Assembly: GCA_030447725.1 (NCBI GenBank)
Contig: JAUJOQ010000002.1
Span: 159,048 to 223,047 of the forward strand
DNA length: 64,000 nucleotides
Source of the DNA: Thermoleophilaceae bacterium
GTDB taxonomy: Bacteria; Actinomycetota; Thermoleophilia; Solirubrobacterales; Thermoleophilaceae
Direction of reading: 5' to 3'
Part shown: piece after piece, positions 44,761 through 52,077 of the stretch
How the letters are laid out: each line of letters opens with the position of its first letter
Numbering within the stretch: position 1 is the stretch's first letter
Translations under genes and position numbers: made by a program
The notes under the pieces: generated by a model
The model's input: the letters and a program-made list of their open reading frames with translations, nothing else
Database searches by the model: none
Told to the model about the DNA's origin: nothing

Positions 44761-45891
44761 CTACAGATACCGGTAGAGCAGCGCGCCAGCGCGCGCTGTG
44801 ACCGCGATCGGCAGGCGGCGCCAGACGGCGCTGGCGAGCTTGCGGGCGGCGCGGTCCTCGGCGAGGACCCCCCGTTCGAGCTCTCGTGGGCTCGGAAAGT
44901 AGTAGCGATGTAGGGCCCTCGGCTCGGCGCCCCACTTTGTCTTGAAATCGGCCAGGCCGCCCTGCCCGGGCTCGACCTCGCCGAAGTCGTAGCACTTCGC
45001 CCCGGCTTCGCAGGCGTCGTGAAGCGCGCGCCACTGGATCAGCTCGTTCGGGCGCAGCCCAAGATCGGCCCGGCGCCGGCCGTTGAATGCATAGGAGACC
45101 GTCTGACCGGAGCTCAGGAGCAGCGAGCCGGCGAGCATACGGGTGCGGCCGGCCTCACGCCGCTCCGCCAGCACCAGGCGCATCATCCCTTCAGGTCGAA
45201 GCCACGCCCACAGCGCCTCGAAGAAGGCATACGGGCGCGGCGGCACGGCGTGGGAGCGCATCGTCTCGAGGTAGAGCCGATACCAGGCGCGTAGGTCACC
45301 TGTGGAGGCGGCATCGCGGGTCTCGACCCCTTGCTTCACGGCCTTGTTCACCGCCCACCTCAGGCGGGCGTGATTGCGCGACGGGCCGAACCGAAGCGCC
45401 TCAGCATCCTCGGGAAGCTCGCGCACGTAGGTCGTCGACCATCGCTGTGCAACCAGCCCCTCCGCCCGCTCCGCCAGCTCCGCGGAGTCGGCCTTCAGCT
45501 GAAGGCTCGAGGCGCGGCTCTCGCCGACGCGGCGGATGGCCGCTCGCAGCAGCGCCGCGGTGACCTCCTGCCCGCTCGAGAGCGGCCCCGCCGTCGGGGT
45601 GTGCGGAAGGGACACCAGCCGACGACCGGACAGCAGGCCGCGCACGTCGCAGAGCGGCAGCACCCCCAGCAGGGCCCCCCTTCACACCGACACGCGAGGC
45701 CCACGGGCGAATGCCGCGCAGCCGCGCGCGAGCGCGTCGAGCCACCCACGGTGGTGGTAGATCAGCCGGTCCGGACGACTGGCTACGAACGTCTCCCAGC
45801 GTGGGTCGCGGAGCGGGTCGAGCTCCACCACCTGTAGGGCGCTGCCCGCCGCCTCAGACGGTCCGCTCGATACGACCCGTTCCGTCGTCAC
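44761..45891 (-). pseudogene. FemAB/GNAT-like acyl- or aminoacyltransferase with in-frame TGA
   Basis: One frame carries a 376-codon gene interrupted by a single TGA at 45684-45682. Before it come DPLRDPRWETFVASRPDRL and IYHHRGWLDALARG; after it LLGVLPLCDVRGLLSGRRLV, LRWAVNKAVKQGVETRDA, LYLETMRSHAVPPRPYAFFE, YAFNGRR and FKTKWGAEPRALHRYY. This is the FemAB-like fold found in exopolysaccharide and lipid loci. Mutation of one CGA arginine codon to TGA would explain the break. The GTG start overlaps the psd stop (GTGA). A shorter product from a GTG at 45663 would lack the N-terminal helix. Confidence 0.8.
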
Positions 45892-46757
45892 GACCGGGCA
45901 CGTGCGTCGTCTGCGCCTCCACCGGCCGCCACCGCGGCGCCTGGGGGCGAGGTTCCGTGGTCCCCGGGAAGGACCGCTACGACCGACTGGCCGGCGGCCA
46001 CCCGCTGTCCCACCGCCACGCGGAGGTCAGTCGCCCATTCGACGGGAAGCACCAGATCGACCTGGGACCCGAAGCGGATGGCGCCGATGCGCGCCCCGCA
46101 GGCCACGTGATCGCCGGCGCTGACGAAGCTGAGGATCCGCCGCACCAACCGTGAGGCGATCAACACGACCGCGATCTGCCTTCTGTCCCGCTCGATGATC
46201 GTCGTCGCACGCTCGTTCTCGAGCAAGCTCCTGGGGTGCTTGAGAGATCGGAAGGCGCCCCGGTGGTGCTGGCTCACGACCACCGTGCCGGCCACGGGTG
46301 CCCTGTTCACGTGGACGTCCAAGCTGAGCGCTATGCCTACCACCACCGCCTCCCCCGCCGCGAGCGTGGTCTTCGTGAGCTCCTCGAGCTTGTACTCCCG
46401 ACCGTTCTTATCCGACACCGGTAGCCTGCCGTCGGCGGACCTGCGCACGTATAGGACTCGACCATCCGCCGGGCTCAGTATCACGTCATCCCGGTCGGGC
46501 GCCAGCCGTTCGGGATCGCGGTAGAACCGAAAGAGGAGAAACGCCGCGAGGAGCGCCAGCGAAAGCAGATAGACCGCAAGGAAGCCCGGCAGCGGGTCCA
46601 CGACCTTTGGAACGGTCGCACCCAGCAGCAGGCCGCAAAGCGCACAGGTGGCGAGCACCGCGAGCGCGGCGCGGCGCACCCCCAGCTCCCACTTCCACGC
46701 CAGTGGAAGGGCGGTGGCGAGCGCCATGCTTCCGCCGAGAAGTGTGTCGATGACCAT
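45888..46757 (-). CDS. psd: Phosphatidylserine decarboxylase-like protein
   Basis: 289 residues. Three N-terminal hydrophobic segments (about 8-75) are followed by a beta-rich domain with RFYRDPER, LSPADGRVLYV, VGIALSLDVHVNRAPVAGTV and the self-cleavage region IRFGSQVDLVLP, where Gly-Ser yields the pyruvoyl group. It would form phosphatidylethanolamine or decarboxylate a related head group. It lies inside the polysaccharide locus and is coupled to the FemAB-like gene, so a role in modifying a lipid-linked glycan is possible. Confidence 0.88.
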   Translation of the reverse strand: MVIDTLLGGSMALATALPLAWKWELGVRRAALAVLATCALCGLLLGATVPKVVDPLPGFLAVYLLSLALLAAFLLFRFYRDPERLAPDRDDVILSPADGRVLYVRRSADGRLPVSDKNGREYKLEELTKTTLAAGEAVVVGIALSLDVHVNRAPVAGTVVVSQHHRGAFRSLKHPRSLLENERATTIIERDRRQIAVVLIASRLVRRILSFVSAGDHVACGARIGAIRFGSQVDLVLPVEWATDLRVAVGQRVAAGQSVVAVLPGDHGTSPPGAAVAAGGGADDARARS

Positions 46758-46777
46758 GGGCTACGAGGGTGGCGGCC

Positions 46778-47030
46778 CTATGGGCGGCGCGGATTCAGCA
46801 CCGCCCGCTTGAACTCGACCACCAGGACGCCGTCCGGGTTCTGCACGCGGGGTGTGCACGATCCCGCGGTCCCCTTGGACTTGGATGGGCGCACGTCGAG
46901 CACCTCGGTCTCACAGTGAGGGTGTCTCCATGTAACCCGGGATCCGGGTGGGCGAGGTAGCGGCCGTATGGGCGGGCCCCGCTGGCTCCCCCGCGGGGCC
47001 TGATCGGTGGCGAGTGGGGTGTCGTGCATT
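46778..47030 (-). pseudogene. Internally deleted copy of the maoC-like gene
   Basis: The minus strand carries, in separate frames, the two ends of the MaoC protein encoded intact at 55.9-56.4 kb. From the C-terminal end there are CETEVLDVRPSKSKG and NPDGVLVVEFKRAVLNPRRP (intact gene: CESEVLDVMPSRSK, NQDGVLVAEFKRAVLVPRR). From the N-terminal end there is SGARPYGRYL. About 100 codons between them are missing. It sits just downstream of copy D. Orientation matches the intact gene. Confidence 0.82.
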
Positions 47031-47127
47031 GATTCCCTAGTCTCGGGTTCTTCACGATCCGGTTGCCCTGCATCCGGCGGCGAGGGATCGTATGCGATCG
47101 AGTCGCTCGGCCGAGCAGGACCAGCTC

Positions 47128-48183
47128 CTAGAAGCCCGGCTGGGTCCAGGGGGGGTTGGCTAGGTGGGTTTTCGCGCGCTCGACGTAGTCGCTGAGCCGC
47201 TGATCCACGGTGACGGGTTGTACTGTGCGCCGACCGATGCCCATTCCTGTCCGGCGCTGTAGCCGGCCGCCGCACCAGGAGCAGAGCCCGTCGTAGTAGT
47301 AGCGCACCACCGAGGCCCAGTAGTCGACGTTGAACGCAGTCGACTTCCAGCGCAGCGACTCGGTGCCCTGGTGCAAGCCCTCCGGGGTCCACCTCACCTG
47401 CATGATACCAAGCGACTCATACACGTCGCTGGTCCCCGCGATCCGCGACTGAGCCGGATAGAGGCTCGGATCGACGACCGTCGTGCGATCGCCGAGCTGA
47501 GACATGCTCCAGTAAGACTCATTGGTCGCGACCGCACGCACGACATCCTCGGGAATGCCCCACTTGTGCGCGGCCCACTGCAAGATCTCATCAGTGCTGC
47601 CAGAAAACCCGCCCGTCACGTGCGCGGCCAGCGGGTTGTACTGCATCTGGGTGCGCCCGTAGCGATCGACCTGGCCGTTGCGAAAGCTATCGAGCTCTGC
47701 AACCGATGGCCGATACGCATTCTCATCAGCATTGCCCGGACGATTCTCGGCCACCGGGCGAACACGACTAGCCGCCTCACCATCAGACAACGGTGCAGCA
47801 CCCACAGACCGCCAAACAACCGCCTTATCGGTGGTCGGCGACGGGGCCGGTACAGGGTCTGTCACGACCACCAATTTCGGCTTGCGACGTCCCGAGGTTG
47901 TCGCCGTACGCGCCAGTCGCCTCGAGACCTGAACCCGCAGCACCCCGCGCCGAGCGCCCCGCTGCACCGCGCGAAGCGCGAGACGCCGCGAAACGTGGCC
48001 CACACGGACACTAGCCCGACGGATCGTGGCCGGACGCACGTCCTCGAGATTGAAGACGACCACGCCCCCATCAGCCTTCACGGAGGTGAAGGTCTGGACC
48101 TTCGCCGTTGCGACCGCGCTGTTGCCAGCCGCGAGAGCAATGAGCATTACGAGTATCGAAGCGAAGCCGTGGTTGCGTGTCAT
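47128..48183 (-). CDS. Secreted transglycosylase-like protein, copy D (short linker)
   Basis: 351 residues. Leader, signal peptide and N-terminal domain are almost identical to copy B (start ATG 48183), but the Pro-rich linker is cut to about ten residues (VPAPSPTTDK) and the module follows directly. After DGLCSWCG an extra C (about 47272) shifts the frame, giving GRLQRRTGMGIGRRTVQPVT in place of AGYSAGQEWASVGAWYNPSP; a compensating deletion near 47190 restores YVERAKTHLANPPWTQPGF. About 27 residues, including the conserved WYNPSPW, are thus scrambled, so the enzyme may be inactive although the frame is open. Confidence 0.72.
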   Translation of the reverse strand: MTRNHGFASILVMLIALAAGNSAVATAKVQTFTSVKADGGVVVFNLEDVRPATIRRASVRVGHVSRRLALRAVQRGARRGVLRVQVSRRLARTATTSGRRKPKLVVVTDPVPAPSPTTDKAVVWRSVGAAPLSDGEAASRVRPVAENRPGNADENAYRPSVAELDSFRNGQVDRYGRTQMQYNPLAAHVTGGFSGSTDEILQWAAHKWGIPEDVVRAVATNESYWSMSQLGDRTTVVDPSLYPAQSRIAGTSDVYESLGIMQVRWTPEGLHQGTESLRWKSTAFNVDYWASVVRYYYDGLCSWCGGRLQRRTGMGIGRRTVQPVTVDQRLSDYVERAKTHLANPPWTQPGF

Positions 48184-48295
48184 GCACCCCTCGTCGGAGG
48201 TCATGACCACGAGCGACACTCAGCCTGGGTTTGATGGACGTTTGTTGGAGGTGAGTGTCCTCCCCGGCTCGGGGTCTAACTTCGCGGGCGCTCAA
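48184..48295 (-). promoter_or_regulatory. 112-base leader of copy D, identical to that of copy B
   Basis: Same sequence as 38818-38929, ending at the same GCGCTCAA boundary. It defines the upstream edge of the duplicated B/D block. It includes the GAGGGG ribosome-binding site and probably the promoter. Confidence 0.6.
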
Positions 48296-48454
48296 GACGG
48301 CCGGTTCGGCGGGTGCGCTTCGACGTAGGTACGGCAAGCCGGGCAACCGCCGCCGGCTCTATCGGTGCACGGCGCGAGACGGCGGTCGGCCGCACTTCAC
48401 TCAGCTGCTGCCGCGCTGTGTCCCTCGGTGGCACTCATGTAGCGCACGGCGCGC
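48296..48454 (+). pseudogene. Possible zinc-ribbon transposase N-terminal remnant
   Basis: The plus strand contains FGGCAST and, one frame away, RYGKPGNRRRLYRCTARDGG followed by RPHFTQLLPRC. This arrangement (Cys, RYGK, RxxYRC) resembles the N-terminal zinc ribbon of some insertion-sequence transposases and integrases. Frame breaks and the short length leave this uncertain. It lies exactly at the upstream edge of the duplicated leader of copy D. Confidence 0.3.
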
Positions 48455-50077
48455 TCACGCGCCCGACCTGACCTTCGCCTTGGCCTTTGACTTGCGGGAC
48501 CGCTTCCGCTTGCTCGTGGGCCGTCCGTAGTGTCGCGAGTCCGCATTCCCGTAGTACCCGGCGATGCGCTCCCCGCCGGTCACTACCACGCCGAGAACGC
48601 TCGCGCTCACCTGCTTGAGGGTGCGTAGGGTCTGCCGAGCGGCATCCTTGGTCGTGTAACCGAGCCGGGAGACGATGATCACGTCGTCCACGTGGTTCAC
48701 GAGCGTGAGCGGGTCGTGCACGAGGCCGACCGGGGCCGTGTCGATGAGCACCACGTCGGCGTACTCGCGGCACTCGTCGAGGATCCTGCCCATGACCGGC
48801 CGGCTGAGCATCGCACCGGCGTTTGGTGGCACTGGGCCGGCCGGTAGGATCGAAAAGGCTGCGCCGCTGCTTCCGCCGTTCACCTCCGGCTGGCTGCGGC
48901 CAGAGACACCTAGGGTGGACAGCTCGTCCTCGAGCCTTCCTACACCGGCCAGCAGCGAGCTGAGACCGCCCGGCTGCTCGATGTCGCAGATCTGCACGAA
49001 GCGTGGGTGGTGCAGATCGGCTTCCACGGCGATGACCCGCTGGCCCAGCATGGTCAGGGCCCTTGCCAACCCCAGGGTGACGCTCGTCTTGCCGTCGCCC
49101 GAACGCGGAGAGGTGATCATGAGGACGCTGCGCTCCCCGGCCTGGTTCGAAAACATCACGTTCGCGGCCAGCGTCCCGTAGGCCTCGTCAACGTCGTGGT
49201 CCCCGGTCAAGAGGGCCGTGTCCGCGGCGCGCTCGGGCTTCGGGATCGTCGCAAGGATCGGGAGCCCGAACGCAGCTTGCGCATCGCCAACATCTTTGAG
49301 GCGCCGATCGAGGAGTTCGCGAAGCATGGCGATGGCTGTGGCGAGCACGAGGCCGAGCAGCAGTCCCAGCGCAGCGGACAAGCGAGGTCTGGGCACCGCG
49401 GGGTCGGTCGGCACCCTGGCGCGGCGAACGATCTCTGCGCCCCCCGTCTGGAGGGACGACGCAATCTCGAGCTCCCTGAGGCGCGCGTCCAGCTGCTGGC
49501 CCTCCGGTGAGATCCGCTCCTCCTCGGAAAGCGAGGCGAGCTGCGCGCGGGCCAGATCGGCGGCCTCATCGAGGCTGCTGCGTGCCGATTCCAGCCTGAA
49601 GGCGACGTACTCCTGCGCAAAGCCATTCGCGATGTCGGCGGCGCGGCGCGGATCCCGATCGCGAGCCGTGATCGCGACGATGTCTGACGTGCCCTCGACC
49701 TCGGTGTCAACCTGGTCGAGCAGATCGGGCGCGGCGCGATCCAGCGAGAGCCTGTCGCTCACTCGGTCAGCGACCGTCTCGAGCTTGATGAGGGCCACCT
49801 TCGTGTTGGTCTCCCTCTCCGGGTCCACCGCGCTTCCTGTGTCGGTACGGTCCAGTAAGGCGTCAATCGGCTCGCTGTTCCTCAGCAGCAGCTTTGCCGT
49901 CGCGTCGTACTGGTCCGCCGAGCTGAGGCTCACCGCCAAAGCCGCCCCGGTGGTGACCAACGTCACGAAGGCGACCAGCCGCCAGCGGCGGCGCAGGACG
50001 GCGAAGAACTCGCGCAGCCGCTCTCCGGGGCTCTGGCCGGGCTCTGCAATGGATTGGGGTGTGGGAGTGGTCTCCAT
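48455..50077 (-). CDS. Wzz/Wzc-like chain-length determinant with tyrosine-kinase domain
   Basis: 540 residues, both functions in one chain. The N-terminal Wzz part has two membrane helices (about 33-52 and 237-256) around an extracytoplasmic helical region. The C-terminal BY-kinase has Walker A SPRSGDGKTSV, Walker A' VIAVEADLHHP and Walker B DVVLIDTAP. The tail has a few tyrosines (GYYGNADSRHYG) and a Lys/Arg-rich end rather than a full tyrosine cluster. Controls polymer length and export. Divergent from the cognate phosphatase gene across 66 bases. Confidence 0.92.
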   Translation of the reverse strand: METTPTPQSIAEPGQSPGERLREFFAVLRRRWRLVAFVTLVTTGAALAVSLSSADQYDATAKLLLRNSEPIDALLDRTDTGSAVDPERETNTKVALIKLETVADRVSDRLSLDRAAPDLLDQVDTEVEGTSDIVAITARDRDPRRAADIANGFAQEYVAFRLESARSSLDEAADLARAQLASLSEEERISPEGQQLDARLRELEIASSLQTGGAEIVRRARVPTDPAVPRPRLSAALGLLLGLVLATAIAMLRELLDRRLKDVGDAQAAFGLPILATIPKPERAADTALLTGDHDVDEAYGTLAANVMFSNQAGERSVLMITSPRSGDGKTSVTLGLARALTMLGQRVIAVEADLHHPRFVQICDIEQPGGLSSLLAGVGRLEDELSTLGVSGRSQPEVNGGSSGAAFSILPAGPVPPNAGAMLSRPVMGRILDECREYADVVLIDTAPVGLVHDPLTLVNHVDDVIIVSRLGYTTKDAARQTLRTLKQVSASVLGVVVTGGERIAGYYGNADSRHYGRPTSKRKRSRKSKAKAKVRSGA

Positions 50078-50143
50078 CTTCGGCGGGCGCGTCCGTTCAG
50101 AGAATAGTCGTCACACAGGAGGAGACCTTTAACGTCCACCTGC

Positions 50144-50917
50144 GTGATCGACCTTCACTGCCACGTGCTGCCGGACATCGACGACGGGCCGACCGACATT
50201 GAGGCGAGCCTTCAGATGGTGCAGGCGGCGCTCGACGACGGCATCCACACAATCGTCGCTACCCCGCACGTCAATCACCGCTACGGGTCAGAGCCGGAGG
50301 CCATCGGCACGCGAGTCGAAGAGCTGCGCGCAGCTCTGGCCCGGGACAGGCTCCCGATTTCACTGCTCGCAGGTGCCGAGATCGCGCTGAGCCGGCTGCC
50401 GGGCTTAGACGACGAAGAGATCCGGATGCTGTGCCTCGGTGACAGCTCATGTGCGCTGGTAGAAAGCCCCTACACCGCCGTCGGCTCGCTCATGGAGGAG
50501 TCCTTGTTCGACCTGAAGGTCCGCGGGTTTCGGCCCTTGCTGGCGCACCCGGAGCGCTGTCCGGAGTTTCAACGCGACGTGCCGAGGCTCGAACGGCTCG
50601 TCGACGGCGGCGCGGTCTGCTCGATCAGCGCAGGCTCGATCGCCGGGCAGTTCGGCGAGACGGTCAGGCGATTTGCCATGAGGCTGCTCGAGCGAGAGCT
50701 GGTGCACAACGTCTCCTCGGACGCCCACGACCCTGTGAGGCGAGCGCCGCGGCTGCGTGCCTCCCTCAGTGACCCGAAAAGCTTGCCCGGCAACGCCGGC
50801 CTTCAGCTGTGGATGACATCCACGGTGCCGGTCGCCATCCTCGCGGACGAGCCACTGCCTCCCAGACCGCCAATCCAGACCTCCTCACGCTGGCGCCGTC
50901 TGACCGCTCGGGGATAG
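50144..50917 (+). CDS. CpsB/CapC-type PHP-family tyrosine phosphatase
   Basis: Manganese-dependent phosphatase that dephosphorylates Wzc-type kinases. 257 residues with the PHP metal ligands HCHVLPDIDDG, TPHVNHRYG, LAGAEIALS, LLAHPERCPEFQ and SSDAHDP. GTG start. Paired head to head with the wzc-like gene, the expected kinase/phosphatase partnership that sets exopolysaccharide length. Confidence 0.92.
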   Translation: MIDLHCHVLPDIDDGPTDIEASLQMVQAALDDGIHTIVATPHVNHRYGSEPEAIGTRVEELRAALARDRLPISLLAGAEIALSRLPGLDDEEIRMLCLGDSSCALVESPYTAVGSLMEESLFDLKVRGFRPLLAHPERCPEFQRDVPRLERLVDGGAVCSISAGSIAGQFGETVRRFAMRLLERELVHNVSSDAHDPVRRAPRLRASLSDPKSLPGNAGLQLWMTSTVPVAILADEPLPPRPPIQTSSRWRRLTARG

Positions 50918-50949
50918 CGGAGGGTAATTTTCGGCGTCGCGAAACTGTC

Positions 50950-51441
50950 CTATCCGCTGATCTCATCGCGTAGCTTCCGAAGCGCGCGGTAGACGCGGCC
51001 CTCGACCGTGGTCAATGGCTCGCCGATGAGCTTCGCGATCTCGGGAACCGTCAGATCGGCCCCGAATCGCAACGCGAGGGCCTCGCGCTCCTCCTCGGCG
51101 AGCAGCTCGAGCGCAGGTCCGAGCTGCGAGCGCCGTTCCGCGCGCTCCAAAGCGGGATCCGGCCCTGCCACCACCTGTCCGGCGGACGCCCGCTCCAGCG
51201 CGCGCTGCTCGGCCCCCCTGCGACGCTGATGGTCGCGTAGGAGGTTGAGCGCGATTGAGTAGAGCCACGACTTCTCGCTCCCACGGCGGCGGTCGAATCG
51301 GCCGCGTGAACCCAGGGCTCGTTCGAAGGTGTCTGCCAGGAGATCCTCAGCCAGTGCCCGGTCGCCGAGCCGGTAGACCAGGAAGCCAAAGAGCGGCTGG
51401 GCGTGCTCTGCGTAGAGGCGGTCGAAGTCCGCTGCGCGCAT
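50950..51441 (-). CDS. ECF-type RNA polymerase sigma factor
   Basis: 163 residues. Region 2 has FGFLVYRLGDRALAEDLLAD and TFERAL; region 4 has LRFGADLTVPEIAKLIGEPL and TTVEGRVYRALRKLR, the DNA-binding helix-turn-helix. The linker is short, as in ECF sigma factors. Its start faces the LPFTG protein gene at 51492, whose cytoplasmic N-terminus could act as its regulator; that pairing is inference from position. Confidence 0.9.
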   Translation of the reverse strand: MRAADFDRLYAEHAQPLFGFLVYRLGDRALAEDLLADTFERALGSRGRFDRRRGSEKSWLYSIALNLLRDHQRRRGAEQRALERASAGQVVAGPDPALERAERRSQLGPALELLAEEEREALALRFGADLTVPEIAKLIGEPLTTVEGRVYRALRKLRDEISG

Positions 51442-51491
51442 TTCTTTTCATTCTCAGTCAGGAAACGGGCGGTTCGTTCGTATCAGGTGCA

Positions 51492-52055
51492 ATGGACGAT
51501 CCTCGTTACAGCGAAACGGCCACCGAGCTGGCACAGATGGCCCGCCGGCTGCAGGAAGAGCGCCCAGCCCTCTCCGGGTTGGAGCTCGACCAGATCAAGC
51601 TGCAGGTTGAGCGCCGCGCGGTTCGTCCCAAGAACACGTTCCTATCGAAGCAGAGGAGAGCATTGATGAAGTCACGGATGGCGATTACGAGCATGCTGGT
51701 TCTTGGAGTTTTCGCAGGCGGCACCGGCACCGGCCTTGCGGTCTCGGGCGTGAGCGACAGCGGGTCAGCCGGCAAGGCCCAGTACAAGCAGGACCGCCCG
51801 GAGAGCCCCGTCGTGCTCGGGGAGGAAGAGGTCGACAACGGAAACCCGGACGGCGGCAGCGGCGGCGGTAACACCGATGTGGCAGGCGCCCAGGAAAGCT
51901 CTAGCCAGGATATCCAGGCGACCCGCCAGGTGAGCGTCCAGGAGGAAGGCAACCTGCCCTTCACCGGTCTCGCTGCGATCCCGCTGATCCTGCTCGGCAT
52001 CGGGCTTCTCGCCAGCGGAATGGTCCTGCGCCGCCGGCTGCCAGAGGGCTCCTGA
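51492..52055 (+). CDS. LPFTG-anchored surface protein with cytoplasmic N-terminus
   Basis: 187 residues. Residues 1-58 are charged (YSETATELAQMARRLQEERP), with no signal sequence; then a membrane helix (MAITSMLVLGVFAGGTGTGL), an acidic Gly/Ser-rich outer region, and a C-terminal sorting signal LPFTG followed by a helix and RRR. The N-terminal segment resembles the short pieces I recall preceding the membrane helix in Solirubrobacterales sigma-linked proteins. A second good start, ATG 51666 with GAGGAG upstream, would make a plain secreted form. Likely substrate of the sortase at 20.3 kb. Confidence 0.8.
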   Translation: MDDPRYSETATELAQMARRLQEERPALSGLELDQIKLQVERRAVRPKNTFLSKQRRALMKSRMAITSMLVLGVFAGGTGTGLAVSGVSDSGSAGKAQYKQDRPESPVVLGEEEVDNGNPDGGSGGGNTDVAGAQESSSQDIQATRQVSVQEEGNLPFTGLAAIPLILLGIGLLASGMVLRRRLPEGS

Positions 52056-52077
52056 CCAAGCGCTGCAAGAAGCTAAG

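Noticed and set aside
25827-48300. All frameshifts explained by poor sequence quality
   Set aside because: Breaks cluster in one region with truncations and duplicated fragments that indel errors cannot produce, while neighbouring genes over 30 kb are intact. Single homopolymer cases (35030, 43205, 39230) remain open to this explanation.
48296-48454. A complete insertion sequence at the edge of copy D
   Set aside because: Only a short zinc-ribbon-like piece is visible; no DDE or HTH transposase body, terminal inverted repeats or target duplication could be seen.
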